This document shows, piece by piece, positions 33,569-43,441 of a DNA stretch of 64,000 nt. The stretch's first letter is position 1; the number at the start of each line of letters is the position of its first letter. The notes under the pieces are model-generated. The model was not told the origin of the DNA. It was given only the letters and a program-made list of their open reading frames with translations, and searched no databases. This stretch comes from Pseudanabaena sp. BC1403 (GTDB taxonomy: Bacteria; Cyanobacteriota; Cyanobacteriia; Pseudanabaenales; Pseudanabaenaceae): NCBI RefSeq assembly GCF_002914585.1, contig NZ_PDDM01000002.1:1-64000 (forward strand), in the 5' to 3' direction. Both the position numbers and the translations under genes were made by a program.

Positions 33569-34642
33569 TTGATTGCAACTCCCATTAAACCAACTGTAAC
33601 GACAAGACGACCTGTATTTCCTTTCACCGCCGTGATCGGACAGGAAGAAATGAAGCTCGCCCTGTTGCTCAACGTCATCGATCCTAAAATCGGTGGAGTG
33701 ATGGTCATGGGCGATCGCGGTACGGGCAAATCCACCACCGTTCGCGCCCTTGCCGACCTCTTACCTGAAATCGAAGTTGTTGCTGACGATCCCTTTAGCA
33801 GCCATCCCACCGACGGAGACTTGCAAAGCGAAGAAGTGCGCCGCCGTGTTGCCAATGGCGAAACTCTGCCAGTCACCACCAAACAAGTAATCATGGTGGA
33901 CTTGCCCCTTGGTGCAACCGAAGATCGTGTTTGCGGCACAATCGATATTGAGAAAGCTTTATCGGAAGGGGTGAAAGCCTTTGAATTAGGATTACTAGCG
34001 AAAGCAAATCGCGGCATTCTCTACATTGATGAAGTCAACCTTCTAGACGATCACTTAGTTGATGTGCTGTTAGATTCCGCTGCTTCGGGATGGAATACTG
34101 TTGAACGAGAAGGAATTTCCATTCGTCACCCCGCCCGATTTGTATTAGTCGGCTCTGGCAATCCTGAAGAAGGTGAATTGCGTCCCCAATTGCTCGATCG
34201 CTTTGGCATGTACGCCGAAATTCGTACTGTACGCGAACCAGAATTGCGAGTGCGCGTAGTAGAAGAACGCACTAATTTTGATGGAAATCCTCATAGCTTT
34301 CTTAAAGACTACTCAGATCGCCAAGAAGAACTCCAAGCTAAAATCGTGAGAGCACAAACTCTTCTCAGTGAGGTGGAAATCCCTCAAGATCTGCGCTTGA
34401 ATATCTCCAGAGTTTGCTCTGAGCTTAATGTTGATGGTTTGCGAGGCGATATTGTCAGCAATCGTGCTGCTAGAGCGATCGCAGCTTTTGAGGGGCGCAA
34501 GGAAGTGGAAGTGGATGACATTAAACGAGTAATCGGTCTATGTCTGCGTCACCGTCTTCGCAAAGATCCTCTTGAGTCGATTGATACTGGTTACAAAGTT
34601 CTTAAAACCTTCAATCAAATTTTTGGTATTGAAGAAGAATAG
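33569..34642 (+). CDS. chlI: Magnesium chelatase subunit ChlI
   Basis: ChlI is the AAA+ ATPase that, with ChlD and ChlH, inserts Mg2+ into protoporphyrin IX, the first committed step to chlorophyll. The 357-residue protein has RRPVFPFTAVIGQEEMKLAL, Walker A GDRGTGKSTTVRALADL, Walker B GILYIDEVNLLDDHLVDVLL, sensor LVGSGNPEEGELRPQLLDRF and an arginine finger region. The only in-frame start is TTG 33569, since a TAG lies three codons upstream. No chlD or chlH is adjacent, as is usual in cyanobacteria. Confidence 0.96.
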   Translation: MIATPIKPTVTTRRPVFPFTAVIGQEEMKLALLLNVIDPKIGGVMVMGDRGTGKSTTVRALADLLPEIEVVADDPFSSHPTDGDLQSEEVRRRVANGETLPVTTKQVIMVDLPLGATEDRVCGTIDIEKALSEGVKAFELGLLAKANRGILYIDEVNLLDDHLVDVLLDSAASGWNTVEREGISIRHPARFVLVGSGNPEEGELRPQLLDRFGMYAEIRTVREPELRVRVVEERTNFDGNPHSFLKDYSDRQEELQAKIVRAQTLLSEVEIPQDLRLNISRVCSELNVDGLRGDIVSNRAARAIAAFEGRKEVEVDDIKRVIGLCLRHRLRKDPLESIDTGYKVLKTFNQIFGIEEE

Positions 34643-34653
34643 AATCTGTAGAA

Positions 34654-34680
34654 GGTAGGGTGGGCATTGCCCACCCTACC
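34654..34680. terminator. Hairpin between chlI and the MerR gene
   Basis: GGTAGGGTGGGC pairs with its complement across ATT. It lies 11 bp past the chlI stop. No T run follows. Confidence 0.6.
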
Positions 34681-34701
34681 AATTAGCAAAATATTTTGCC
34701 C

Positions 34702-35514
34702 TTAAACTTTCTCGACTGGGAACTGAATCTCGGTAATGTAAGACTCATTATCAAGTTCTGCTCCACCTTCAATGTAAAACTCACGGTTTGCACCGATACA
34801 GCGATAGCCATTATTCTCAATCCAAGTTAGCAGGTGTTGATAACCCTTATTAAGAGTGCTATAGCTGCCATGATGAACCACACAGGCGATCGCATCATAT
34901 CCCTGAAGCTCATAGACCTTAATGCGATCGTTCCCTTTTACCGAAGAAGGCACAGACACAACCGCCTCACTATCAACATCGCTTTCCTTGTAGCCATTGT
35001 CATGCCAGATGCCAGCATCATAATCGAACTTGGTAAGCCCTTGCTGAGCTAGATATTGATATAGTTCTTGAAAGAGCTTTGCGATCGCAAAATAATTAGG
35101 CAAGATTTCGCGAATTGAAGCAACTGTGATTGGTTCAATTTTTTTAATTACAACTTCATAATCAGACATAACGTTCTCCTGTTCGATTTGTTTGAGTCGG
35201 GCTGCCACTCTCATCAATCTCCCTTGCTCCTCCTCAATCTGCTGTTGCAAATCAGCTTGCTTCAGTCGCAACATTCCGCGTATCTGTTCTGGAGATACCT
35301 CTTCATTTAGTAATTGAGCAATTTGCTCTAAAGAGAATCCCAAATCTTTGAAAGCGAGAATGCGATTGAGCCGAGGTAATTGGCTAGCAGTGTAAAACCG
35401 ATATCCTGAAGATCGATCTACGGAGATTGGTTTGAGTAATCCCATTTCGTCGTAGAGGCGCAGAGCCTTGATGGACACCTGACTGAGTTTAGAAAAATCT
35501 CCGATTTTGAGCAT
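34702..35514 (-). CDS. MerR family regulator with GyrI-like effector domain
   Basis: The 270-residue protein has an N-terminal MerR helix-turn-helix (MLKIGDFSKLSQVSIKALRL, YDEMGLLKPISVDRSSGYRF). A dimerisation coiled coil follows (about 85-115, rich in Gln, Glu and Arg), then a C-terminal GyrI-like/SOUL domain (VIKKIEPITVASIREILPNY, GYDAIACVVHHGSYSTLNKG, REFYIEGGAELDNESYITEI). This BmrR-like design binds hydrophobic or cationic drugs and activates efflux genes by DNA distortion. No efflux gene is adjacent, so its target may be elsewhere. Monocistronic, with repeats upstream. Confidence 0.9.
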   Translation of the reverse strand: MLKIGDFSKLSQVSIKALRLYDEMGLLKPISVDRSSGYRFYTASQLPRLNRILAFKDLGFSLEQIAQLLNEEVSPEQIRGMLRLKQADLQQQIEEEQGRLMRVAARLKQIEQENVMSDYEVVIKKIEPITVASIREILPNYFAIAKLFQELYQYLAQQGLTKFDYDAGIWHDNGYKESDVDSEAVVSVPSSVKGNDRIKVYELQGYDAIACVVHHGSYSTLNKGYQHLLTWIENNGYRCIGANREFYIEGGAELDNESYITEIQFPVEKV

Positions 35515-35600
35515 TTCATTGACCTCATGAACCTCTGATTGTGATTACACAGTATCCCCTTAAGGGAGAGTCAAGAAAATTTTTTATTGCTATATCAATG

Positions 35601-35705
35601 TAATTCCAAAACACAAAGTGGCATAGCCATTTTGTGTTCTTAAAACCCTTACAGGGTTTGGTTTTTAATTCACAAAAGTGTGCCGACACTTCTGTGAATT
35701 GGTAT
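35601..35705. repeat. Compound palindromic repeat family B, copy 3
   Basis: Full unit, with centre ATAG in hairpin 1 and GCCG in hairpin 2. It is followed after 2 bp by copy 4, giving a direct tandem. Confidence 0.88.
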
Positions 35706-35707
35706 AA

Positions 35708-35809
35708 TACCAAAGCACAAAGTGGCTACGCCACTTTGTGCTTTGAAAACCCTTACAGGGTTTGCTTTTTAATTCACAGAAGTGTCAGCACACTTTTGTG
35801 AATTGGTAT
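35708..35809. repeat. Compound palindromic repeat family B, copy 4
   Basis: Full unit starting TACCAAAGCACAAAGTGGC. The change AAAACACAAA to AAAGCACAAA is matched by TTTGTGCTTT on the other arm, so pairing is kept. Confidence 0.88.
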
Positions 35810-35820
35810 ATAGAGATATC

Positions 35821-35881
35821 TAGGACAAATCAAAATCCAAATAAAGGCGGCACAAAGTGCCGCCTTTATTTGGATTTTGAT
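35821..35881. repeat. Long palindrome family D, copy 2
   Basis: A perfect 25-bp stem (35829-35853 with 35857-35881), loop AAA, preceded by TAGGACAAATC. Tip GGCGGCAC/GTGCCGCC; mid-stem AAATAAA. The 409-bp spacer otherwise holds only family B copies. Confidence 0.8.
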
Positions 35882-35923
35882 CTTAAAACTTGCATTGCTA
35901 TAAATGGCGATCGCTCAAAACTT

Positions 35924-36601
35924 CTAACACCAAGACTGCTCATCAGCAGGATTGTGCAACAACTCCCGAATATTCGCATCAATCACCCGATAACCGACGT
36001 TGCCATTCAACCTTTGTCGTCCCTCATTAAAAATTAATGTTGGACTGACATTTACCGTATGCTCCTTCACCAAATCAAAATCCTTCGATAGCAACGCATA
36101 TGCCTCGCCGCTATCAATTTGGGCTTGGATCACTTTTCTTTTTAGTCCCAGTTCTTTAGCGATCGCAAACTGCACCTTGCGATCGCTAATATCAGCAAGC
36201 TGCGTAAAAAATGCTTCTCGAAAAGCACGGACTGCCTTTTCAAAGATCCGCTCTGATTTAGGAATGATCCCTTTGATTTCTAGAAGTTGAATTGCATGGA
36301 GAAACAAATGCGAGGACATCGATGAGGATGGTGTTGCGATCGCCCAAATATCAGGATGAACAGTAATGTGATCGAACTTTTTGGCAACCTCGTGCACATG
36401 ATTGCTATAACCTCGTAAACCACCCTTATCGCGCCAACGAGTTTCTAACTTTTCATGGGCATTCCCAAAGATTGAGACAAAATGATAATCGATCGCAACT
36501 TGGTCAGGGAAGTTGGCGGCTAGCTCGTCAAGGCGGATTTGCGCGATATAAGCCCAAACACAGAGAACATCAGAATAGTAGGAGATACGAATGGGTTCCA
36601 T
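35924..36601 (-). CDS. DsbA family (thioredoxin-fold) oxidoreductase-like protein
   Basis: The 225-residue protein has the DsbA/FrnE/HCCA-isomerase layout: MEPIRISYYSDVLCVWAYIA with the active-site position, a helical insert (residues 80-160), then the cis-Pro loop VNVSPTLIFNEGRQRLNGNV. The active site reads LCVWAY, so it has one Cys rather than CXXC and cannot form the usual internal disulfide. The only other notable Cys is the C-terminal residue. Like kappa-class GST or FrnE relatives, it may use glutathione or act as an isomerase. No signal peptide, so cytoplasmic. Confidence 0.8.
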   Translation of the reverse strand: MEPIRISYYSDVLCVWAYIAQIRLDELAANFPDQVAIDYHFVSIFGNAHEKLETRWRDKGGLRGYSNHVHEVAKKFDHITVHPDIWAIATPSSSMSSHLFLHAIQLLEIKGIIPKSERIFEKAVRAFREAFFTQLADISDRKVQFAIAKELGLKRKVIQAQIDSGEAYALLSKDFDLVKEHTVNVSPTLIFNEGRQRLNGNVGYRVIDANIRELLHNPADEQSWC

Positions 36602-36639
36602 TGTTTTTTTGTGGTGAGTGTAAAAGGGACGGGAATTTT

Positions 36640-36672
36640 CTTCTTCCCCCTTTACAAGGGGGATTGAGGGGG
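36640..36672. repeat. C/G-run repeat (CCCCCTTTACAAGGGGG type)
   Basis: TCCCCCTTTACAAGGGGG is followed by ATTGAGGGGGAT. Related sequences occur at 41444-41477, 42404-42484 and 45815-45897, all within or beside the sulfide island. Confidence 0.65.
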
Positions 36673-36688
36673 ATATCTTAAATGTTTT

Positions 36689-39600
36689 TTAGATCTCAAA
36701 ACTGGCGATCGCCGTTTCTCGAACTTCTTCAACAGATTCTAGAATCGGTGGTTTCTTATTCCGCCAGAGTTTGTAATATAAAATGGGAACCGCCGATCGC
36801 GAAAGTAGCAAAGAAGCGACTTCACCAGCCATCAGCGAAATTGCTAACCCTTGGAAAATCGGGTCAGCAAGAATAATTGCCGAGCCAACAATTACCGCCG
36901 CCGCCGTCAGTAACATCGGACGAAAACGCACGGCTCCCGCATCGATCACTGCTTCTTCGAGGGGCATTCCTTCTTTTAATCTTAACTCGATAAAATCTAC
37001 AAGAATAATCGAATTTCGCACGACAATTCCAGCACCCGCAATGAAGCCAATCATTGAAGTTGCCGTAAAGAAGGAACCCATCAGCCAATGAGCGGGCATA
37101 ATGCCAATTAGCGAAAAAGGAATTGCGGTCATAATTGCCAAAGGCGTTGTGAAGGATTGGAACCAGCCTACGACTAGGGCATAGATTAAGATCATCACCA
37201 CTGCAAAGGCAATACTCAGATCTCGGAAGACCTCATAGGTGACTTGCCATTCACCATCCCATTTCATCGAATAAGTTTCCGTAGTTGGTGGTTGTTCGGT
37301 GAGATAGGTCTTGATTTTTGCACCTGTTGGCGGGGTCAATTTATCGATCTGCGGTTGTAGCGCCAGCATCGCATAAACTGAACTCTCCACCCGACCCGAT
37401 ACATCACCCAAGACATAGACTACGGGCTGAAGATTTTTGTGATAAATACTGGTATCGACGGTAGCTGTTTCCGTTTTCATAAGAGAACTTAAGGTCACGA
37501 GATTCCCATTTGCTCCTTTGACATTGAGAGCCTTGAGATCGTCTAGACTAGTGCGGCTAGATTGACTAAAGCGGAGATTAATCGTCACATCTTCGCGAGC
37601 ATTTTCATCATGGAGCAGCCCGACATTTTGCCCAGAGACTGCCATTTGTAAAACTTGGGCAATTTGGTTGGGACTAATGCCATTTAAAGTTGCTTTTTCG
37701 CGATCGATTACCAAGTGATAATCGGTCTGCGGCGCTTCCACATACCAATCCACATCGACTACGCCATCAGTGGACTTGTACAACTGATAAATCTGTTTGG
37801 CAAGATCGATTTGTCCTTGATAATCTGGTCCATAGACTTCAGTAACTAAATTTTGCAGCACTGGGGGACCTGGAGGGATTTCGGCGACTTGAATCCGCGC
37901 ACTGTAGCGATCGCCGATTTCCTTGAGTTTAGGACGAATTGCTTTAGCGATATCATGGCTCTGACGTTTCCGTTCTTCCCTTGGCAAGAAGTTAACTTGA
38001 ATATCGGCAACATTAGAACCCGATCGCAAGAAGTAGTGACGCACTAAACCGTTGAAGTTATAGGGAGAAGCAGTTCCCACATAACTCTGATAGTTCAGCA
38101 CTTCAGGCACAGAAGCCAGATACTGCCCCATTTCTCTGGTCGCCTTAGCAGTTTGTTCGAGGGTTGTACCTTCAGGCATATTCACTACTACCTGCAATTC
38201 GCTTTTGTTGTCAAAGGGCAGCATTTTCAGGATCACTAATTTAAATCCAGCTAGTCCGACTACGATAACGACTAGGGCGAGTGAGGTGGCAATCAGAAAA
38301 GTCGTACCTCTTTTGGGATAATGGATCAGAGGATACATCAAGCGCCGATATAGCTTGGTGAGAGCATCTTCCTCTCCTTCTTGATGTCCGCCATGACTGC
38401 CCCCCGTGAAGACTTGCATCGTTGTCCAAGGCACGACGATGAAGGCTACTAATGCCGAGAAGATCATCGCTGCGGAAGCACCCAAGGGAATCGGGCGCAT
38501 ATAAGGTCCCATCAAGCCACCTACAAAAGCCATCGGTAAAATTGCGGCAATTACAGCTATGGTTGCCAAAATCGTCGGATTACCCACCTCATCAACGGCT
38601 TCGAGGACAATCTGTCTTAAAGTGCGCTGACGATTGGGAGAATATTTTAAACGGGTTTTATTTTCGGGAAGTTCCAAATGGCGACCGACATTTTCCACTA
38701 CCACGATCGCATCATCGACGAGAATCCCAATCGAGAAGATCAGCGCGAAAAAAGTGACCCGATTGAGCGAAAATCCGTAAAAGACAAAACTGGCGAGGGT
38801 CAGAGCTAAAGTAACGGGAATTGACACCGCAACCACCATCGCCTCTTTACGACCCATCGCAAACCACATCAGTAACGTTACCGAACCGACTGCAATTAGC
38901 ATATGAAATAGCAGTTCGTTGGAACGTTCGGCGGCGGTTTCGCCATAGTCGCGGGTGACGGTCAAATTGACATTTTTGGGAAGATAATTATGCTTAATCT
39001 CCTCTAATTTATTTAAAACTCGATGCGATACTTGAATCGCATTTGCGCCACCACGTTTAGCGATCGCAATCGTTACAGCCTCAGTTTCACCAGTATGTTT
39101 AGTAAGTTTCTCTTCTTTTTTGGCAGCTTTAGTACCATGTTCTTGCGCGACATCGCCATAGCCGAACAATACATAACTGGCAGGTTCTTCTGCACCATCG
39201 GTAACTGTGGCGACATCCCGCAAATATACGGGCTGATTATTAGCCACGGCAACGACTAGTCCTTTCGCATCTTCAGGCGATCGCATAAAGCTTTGAGTTC
39301 TCACCAAAAAGGATTGATTATTTTGACTCAAAGCACCGCCAGCTAATTCAGAATTTTGGGATTGAAATGCTTGCGAAATTTCTAGCGGAGTTAATCCATA
39401 AGCCTTTAAGCGTGTGGGATCGAGTTCTACGCGCAGTTGGCGCTTTTGACCGCCAATAATCGTCGTTTCCGAAACATCAGGAACTTGCTTAATTTGTTCA
39501 TCTAATTGCGCCGCAATTTGTCGTAACTCCGTGCCCGTGCTACCATCTCCCGATAGTGTCACCGCCAGAATGGGAACATCATCGATCGCCCGCGATTTAA

Positions 39601-40066
39601 TTAACGGCTGAGAAGCACCAGAAGGGATCTTGTCAAAATTGGCATAAAGCTTGTTATAAAGCTGCACGATCGCATCTTCCGTCTTCCTACCAACTAAAAA
39701 CCTGACAATCACTAAAGACGAACCAGGGCGCGAAGTGGAGTAAACATATTCTACCCCTGGCACTTCCTTAATCAACTTTTCCATCGGTGTCGAGACGCGC
39801 TGTTCGACCTCTTTAGCTGAAGCCCCTGGCATTTGCACAAATACATCGGCGATCGGCACGGTGATTTGTGGTTCTTCTTCGCGAGGCAACATCAAGGTTG
39901 CGCCAATCCCCAACAGGAGCGCTACAATTATAATTAATGGTGTCAGTTTGGAGTCAATGAATTGTTTAGCCAATTGACCAACAAAACCTAACTTGTGGCG
40001 ATGCGGCGGTGGCGATTGAAAACCATTTTGACTATTCGGGTTTTGACCATTCGGTGAATCTTGCAT
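36689..40066 (-). CDS. RND-family efflux permease (inner-membrane pump)
   Basis: The 1125-residue protein has full RND architecture: one N-terminal helix ([20 protein letters not shown]), a large periplasmic loop, six helices, a second loop and six more helices. Motifs include [37 protein letters not shown] with conserved helix-4 acidic residues, and [20 protein letters not shown]. An AGGAGGA site lies five bases before its ATG. It follows its membrane-fusion partner after 12 bp. No TolC-type outer-membrane gene is adjacent. As the last gene of the sqr operon, it may export toxic sulfur species or metals; the substrate is unknown. Confidence 0.93.
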   Translation of the reverse strand: MQDSPNGQNPNSQNGFQSPPPHRHKLGFVGQLAKQFIDSKLTPLIIIVALLLGIGATLMLPREEEPQITVPIADVFVQMPGASAKEVEQRVSTPMEKLIKEVPGVEYVYSTSRPGSSLVIVRFLVGRKTEDAIVQLYNKLYANFDKIPSGASQPLIKSRAIDDVPILAVTLSGDGSTGTELRQIAAQLDEQIKQVPDVSETTIIGGQKRQLRVELDPTRLKAYGLTPLEISQAFQSQNSELAGGALSQNNQSFLVRTQSFMRSPEDAKGLVVAVANNQPVYLRDVATVTDGAEEPASYVLFGYGDVAQEHGTKAAKKEEKLTKHTGETEAVTIAIAKRGGANAIQVSHRVLNKLEEIKHNYLPKNVNLTVTRDYGETAAERSNELLFHMLIAVGSVTLLMWFAMGRKEAMVVAVSIPVTLALTLASFVFYGFSLNRVTFFALIFSIGILVDDAIVVVENVGRHLELPENKTRLKYSPNRQRTLRQIVLEAVDEVGNPTILATIAVIAAILPMAFVGGLMGPYMRPIPLGASAAMIFSALVAFIVVPWTTMQVFTGGSHGGHQEGEEDALTKLYRRLMYPLIHYPKRGTTFLIATSLALVVIVVGLAGFKLVILKMLPFDNKSELQVVVNMPEGTTLEQTAKATREMGQYLASVPEVLNYQSYVGTASPYNFNGLVRHYFLRSGSNVADIQVNFLPREERKRQSHDIAKAIRPKLKEIGDRYSARIQVAEIPPGPPVLQNLVTEVYGPDYQGQIDLAKQIYQLYKSTDGVVDVDWYVEAPQTDYHLVIDREKATLNGISPNQIAQVLQMAVSGQNVGLLHDENAREDVTINLRFSQSSRTSLDDLKALNVKGANGNLVTLSSLMKTETATVDTSIYHKNLQPVVYVLGDVSGRVESSVYAMLALQPQIDKLTPPTGAKIKTYLTEQPPTTETYSMKWDGEWQVTYEVFRDLSIAFAVVMILIYALVVGWFQSFTTPLAIMTAIPFSLIGIMPAHWLMGSFFTATSMIGFIAGAGIVVRNSIILVDFIELRLKEGMPLEEAVIDAGAVRFRPMLLTAAAVIVGSAIILADPIFQGLAISLMAGEVASLLLSRSAVPILYYKLWRNKKPPILESVEEVRETAIASFEI

Positions 40067-40078
40067 GATTTCCTCCTA

Positions 40079-41413
40079 TTACCGCGCTGTAACGGCTTGT
40101 CCGTCACTAAGTTGGGCGATGTTGCTGGTAACGATGCGATCGCCTGCCTTTAAACCTGACACGATCTCAACCTGTCCATCTTGAGTTTTACCTGTTTTCA
40201 CCCAACGCATCATGGCGATTAATGGGGCGATCGTTTTCTCGCCAGCAGTTTCCAGCACATAAACTCCCTGTAATTGTCCGCGTTGGATGAGAGCAGTGGT
40301 GGGAATGAGTAGCGTCTCTTTGGTCGCCCCAATAGGTAAGGCAATTCTCCCAAACATTCCAGAGATTAATTTACCCGAATTGGTCAGAGGAATTTTGACT
40401 AAAAAGCTGCGAGATTGGGCATTTGAGGCTGGTACAATTTGTTGAATCGTTGCACTGAGTGATTGATTAACTGCATCAAACTGAACTTTGACCGATTGAC
40501 CAACCCGCACAAAGCGCAAATTCTCTTCAGGCACTGAGATCTCTAGCTCAAGTTTATTGGGATTCTCCACTTTTAGTAATGGTGTTCCAGGAGCCGCCAT
40601 TTCTCCTTCATAAGCCAGCTTTTGGACAACAACGCCATCAAAAGGAGCGAAGATCGTGCCATAGCTTTCGCTGACATCTGAAGAGATGACACTCAGTTCG
40701 GCGCGACTCACCGCCGCTTGGGTTTGGGCGATCGCAGCCTGTGACTGACGAATACCCGCTTCTGACTGCGCGACCCTAGCTCTAGCCTGTTCGAGCGCCG
40801 TATTCGCATCATCCAATACCGATTGCGAAACTGCGCCTTCTGCTTGCAGTCGTGACATCCGCGATTGTGTCACTTGAGCTAATCGCAAAGCCGACTGCGC
40901 CTCTAATTTTTGCGATTCTAATTGATTGAGACTAGCTTGAGAGCGAAATACTTCTGCTTGGGCTTGGGCAACGCCTAATTGCGCTTGACCAGTTTGAGCA
41001 GTAATATCCATGACATCGATGCGCGTGAGGATATCACCTTTGCGGAAGCGATCGCCTGATTCTAGTGATAATTGTGTAATCCGTCCCATCACCCTTGTGG
41101 ACAGCGTGGCTTGCTCTACAGGGCGAATTGAACCAGAAAGCTTTAAGGTATTTGCCACGGATTGAGAACGTACAGTTAAGGTGTCAACGCTAAGAGCAGA
41201 GGTACTTGCGATTTTCGAAGGTTGGGGCGGTTTGTTAAGTGATAGCAGAAACCAAGTTCCTCCTGTCAACAATAAAACACCACCCAATAATAGTCCCCAC
41301 ATCTTCCAAGTTTTTTTTGGAGAGGGTGTTTGTTTCTGCTCATGTTCATCTGCTTGATCAATTGGGCGATCGAGCGATTCATAAAGAGATTCTTCTGATG
41401 TAGTGTGAGTCAT
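40079..41413 (-). CDS. RND periplasmic adaptor (membrane fusion protein)
   Basis: The 444-residue protein has a cytoplasmic N-terminus, one helix (WGLLLGGVLLLTGGTWFLLS), a lipoyl half-motif (GRITQLSLESGDRFRKGDIL) and an Ala/Gln-rich coiled coil (residues 140-240). The second lipoyl half is GTIFAPFDGVVVQKLAYEGE, followed by beta-barrel and membrane-proximal domains. It bridges the RND pump to an outer-membrane channel. It is immediately upstream of the pump gene and downstream of the rhodanese gene, in the sulfide operon. Confidence 0.92.
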   Translation of the reverse strand: MTHTTSEESLYESLDRPIDQADEHEQKQTPSPKKTWKMWGLLLGGVLLLTGGTWFLLSLNKPPQPSKIASTSALSVDTLTVRSQSVANTLKLSGSIRPVEQATLSTRVMGRITQLSLESGDRFRKGDILTRIDVMDITAQTGQAQLGVAQAQAEVFRSQASLNQLESQKLEAQSALRLAQVTQSRMSRLQAEGAVSQSVLDDANTALEQARARVAQSEAGIRQSQAAIAQTQAAVSRAELSVISSDVSESYGTIFAPFDGVVVQKLAYEGEMAAPGTPLLKVENPNKLELEISVPEENLRFVRVGQSVKVQFDAVNQSLSATIQQIVPASNAQSRSFLVKIPLTNSGKLISGMFGRIALPIGATKETLLIPTTALIQRGQLQGVYVLETAGEKTIAPLIAMMRWVKTGKTQDGQVEIVSGLKAGDRIVTSNIAQLSDGQAVTAR

Positions 41414-41443
41414 AAAATTTAGCCTTTCTTCTTAGAAGTAATT

Positions 41444-41477
41444 TAGCCCCCCTTTTTAAGGGGGGAAGGGGGGATCA
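41444..41477. repeat. C/G-run repeat
   Basis: TAGCCCCCCTTTTTAAGG and GGGGAAGGGGGGATCAATT form an imperfect hairpin in the short gap between the rhodanese and adaptor genes. Confidence 0.55.
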
Positions 41478-41529
41478 ATTAGCCATTTACACTAAATGGA
41501 ACTTCTCAAATTTCTTAAATTTATTATTC

Positions 41530-41883
41530 TTAAGGTTGAGTACCACGGCTTACCGCATAGCCAGCACTTTGCCAAGCCAATAAACCTCCTTTTAAGCTAT
41601 GGACTTTGCTGTAGCCCTGAGCAACTAGCCATTGCGCCGCCATATCGCTGCGATGTCCAGAAAGACAAGTAATCGCGATCGCTCGATCCTTAGGAATCTC
41701 TTTGAGAATGCGATCGCGGCTCATTTTCTTTGCGCCTGTGATATGCCCGATCAAATATTCCAACCAGCCCCGCACATCAACTACGATTAATTGATTCTGA
41801 CGTGACTTCAATTGAGAGGGAGAGAGAGGAGCAGGATTCATGGATTGTTTTTGAGCTTGCTTGTTAGTTGATTTAGCTTTCAT
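41530..41883 (-). CDS. Rhodanese-like sulfurtransferase, cytoplasmic
   Basis: The 117-residue single-domain rhodanese has a basic N-terminal tail, LIVVDVRGWLEYLIGHITGA, and an active-site loop CLSGHRSD with the persulfide-carrying Cys. KVHSLKGGLLAWQSAGYAV follows. Such proteins move sulfane sulfur, for example from persulfide products of SQR to thiols or cyanide. It lies five genes downstream of sqr on the same strand, which supports a role in handling sulfide-derived sulfur. Compare the exported rhodanese at 49572-50072. Confidence 0.9.
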   Translation of the reverse strand: MKAKSTNKQAQKQSMNPAPLSPSQLKSRQNQLIVVDVRGWLEYLIGHITGAKKMSRDRILKEIPKDRAIAITCLSGHRSDMAAQWLVAQGYSKVHSLKGGLLAWQSAGYAVSRGTQP

Positions 41884-41921
41884 TGTATTTTCCCTTTTAA
41901 ACTTGACTCGATTTGCCTTGC

Positions 41922-42317
41922 TTAAACCTTACTCATTACCGCAAATGATTTAATAAATGGAGATGCCATCCGAGGGTCTTTAATCATGGCAGTGTAATCA
42001 CCAACACGGAATTGTAACTTGCGACTTATATACGCCATGCTCAATCCCATCATGTTCAAGCCTTTTGTTTTCCATTTCTCCCAATGGGTGCGATCGGCGC
42101 GTAAATCCCAATTCAGCTTCTGACCTTCATAGGCTCCCGCAGAGACAACTTTTCCTTCTTCAATCATGAGAACACCTATAGGATTTGGATCACGCTCAAA
42201 CCCATAACCGATTACAGAGTTAAAATGAATCTTCGCAAGAGCATCAGCTAGATCGGGTTCTGCATTCCATTGTTCGCCAAAAGATTGCATCCATGCAGGG
42301 GAAAATAAATCTGTCAT
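41922..42317 (-). CDS. SCP2-like sterol-carrier family protein
   Basis: From ATG 42317 (MTDLFSPAWMQSFGEQWNAE) with a GGAG site, the protein has 131 residues. NSVIGYGFERDPNPIGVLMI, VVSAGAYEGQKLNWDLRADR, WEKWKTKGLNMMGLSMAYIS and KLQFRVGDYTAMIKDPRMAS give the SCP2 pattern of a hydrophobic-ligand pocket. Proteins of this type recur in sulfur-oxidiser gene clusters, but their ligand is not known. The frame runs up to 42536, but that stretch is the C/G-run repeat and overlaps the DUF3122 gene, so it is not coding. Confidence 0.7.
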   Translation of the reverse strand: MTDLFSPAWMQSFGEQWNAEPDLADALAKIHFNSVIGYGFERDPNPIGVLMIEEGKVVSAGAYEGQKLNWDLRADRTHWEKWKTKGLNMMGLSMAYISRKLQFRVGDYTAMIKDPRMASPFIKSFAVMSKV

Positions 42318-42403
42318 TGTTAACTCCAAAAATAATTTAATTTTGATTTTGATTAGCCCCTCATAACCTTTGGGAGCTACCGAGTATACACAAGTCTCAT
42401 AAC

Positions 42404-42484
42404 CCCCTTTAATTCCCCCTTGCAAAGGGGGAAGACTAGAAATCTTGTCCCCTCTCCTTAGCAAGGGGAGAGCTAGGGAGGGGT
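42404..42484. repeat. C/G-run repeat, double copy
   Basis: TTCCCCCTTGCAAAGGGGGA is followed by TCCCCTCTCCTTAGCAAGGG and GGAGGGGTTAAGGAGGGGG. It fills the gap between the DUF3122 and SCP2-like genes. Confidence 0.65.
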
Positions 42485-42504
42485 TAAGGAGGGGGATGAG
42501 GGCT

Positions 42505-43032
42505 TTAGTAATTAGCCACAGTTTGCCATTCTGCAACTAGCGAAGATGGAACCGATAGGCTAATTGCTTCACCTTTCAGAGTTGGCAAAGAAATCTTTAA
42601 AGGAATCTCTGCTTGCAACTCCGATAACAAAGGTTGCAGGTCGTACTGTCCGACATTCGGCTGCGATCCCTCCTTGAAAATATTGCTAGAAGTATCAGCA
42701 GCAGTAAGGGTTTTTCCCAACGAGTTAGTTAAAGTCAGAGGTTGGGAATGATCGATCGCTACCAAATTAGGAAAACCCACTAAGCGCAACTCAAAACTAC
42801 TATTGCCATCAGGACGAACCCTTTTAAAAGCAACAGTTTGCCAAGTGTTGCCATGTTGATCCTTCAGAGATTGACGAACCTGATACACCATCTGATTTGG
42901 CGCTTCTTCCAGTTGTCTTATCGCCGCCGATGCACTAGGAGTGTCAAGAATTCCTAATCCGATCAGAGCAAAAATCGTAATTGCACCAATCAGCAATAAC
43001 CAAGAGAAAAATTTGCGAATTTGACAGCTCAT
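42505..43032 (-). CDS. DUF3122 family exported protein
   Basis: The 175-residue protein has an N-terminal hydrophobic segment (FFSWLLLIGAITIFALIGLG) ending SASA-AIRQ, like a signal peptide, so it is probably periplasmic, thylakoid-lumenal or membrane-anchored. The mature part has the DUF3122 pattern: AIRQLEEAPNQMVYQVRQSL, WQTVAFKRVRPDGNSSFELR and VAIDHSQPLTLTNSLGKT. DUF3122 is largely cyanobacterial with no known activity. Within the sqr operon it lies between the ArsR repressor and the SCP2-like gene. Confidence 0.8.
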   Translation of the reverse strand: MSCQIRKFFSWLLLIGAITIFALIGLGILDTPSASAAIRQLEEAPNQMVYQVRQSLKDQHGNTWQTVAFKRVRPDGNSSFELRLVGFPNLVAIDHSQPLTLTNSLGKTLTAADTSSNIFKEGSQPNVGQYDLQPLLSELQAEIPLKISLPTLKGEAISLSVPSSLVAEWQTVANY

Positions 43033-43101
43033 AACGTTATGTATCCTAATTAAAAGAGTTGGGGGTTAGGATATGTAGCGCAAAGCGAAACATATCCTAA
43101 A

Positions 43102-43398
43102 TTAAGAATTATTTTGAGATTTACGGTTAGAACTGCACAGTGACAGTAGCTCTGTATCAATGACTCGATAAAATCGCCACACACTCTCTCGCCGACAGGC
43201 AACCACTCCCGCATCCTTCATCAATCGCAAATGCTTGGATACATTGCCTTGATGGAGTCCAGTGCGATCGCAGATATCCTGTACACTTCGCTCTTGGTTA
43301 CAAATTGCCATCAGGATTTGCAGACGGGTTGGGTCTGACAAGGCTCGAAATCGATTTGCCAGAATTTCCAATTCAGTAGGATTGAGAGTGGTTTCCAT
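43102..43398 (-). CDS. ArsR-family repressor, candidate sulfide/persulfide sensor
   Basis: From ATG 43398 (METTLNPTELEILANRFRAL), which has GGAG five bases upstream, the protein has 98 residues. The winged helix reads LSDPTRLQILMAICNQERSV, then DRTGLHQGNVSKHLRLMKDA, and RESVWRFYRVIDTELLSLC. Cysteines are at 33, 43, 68 and 88. SqrR/BigR-type repressors sense persulfides through a Cys pair joining an N-terminal-half helix and the last helix; C33 or C43 with C88 could serve. It lies 43 bp downstream of sqr, matching sulfide-resistance operons of Synechocystis (suoRSCT) in having regulator and sqr together. Confidence 0.88.
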   Translation of the reverse strand: METTLNPTELEILANRFRALSDPTRLQILMAICNQERSVQDICDRTGLHQGNVSKHLRLMKDAGVVACRRESVWRFYRVIDTELLSLCSSNRKSQNNS

Positions 43399-43441
43399 GT
43401 CTGCTCCGATCATTCAAAATTAAGGTGTTACCCATTCCTGC

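Noticed and set aside
42318-42536. N-terminal extension of the SCP2-like protein
   Set aside because: The extra 73 codons read through a C/G-run repeat and overlap DUF3122; a good ribosome site precedes ATG 42317.
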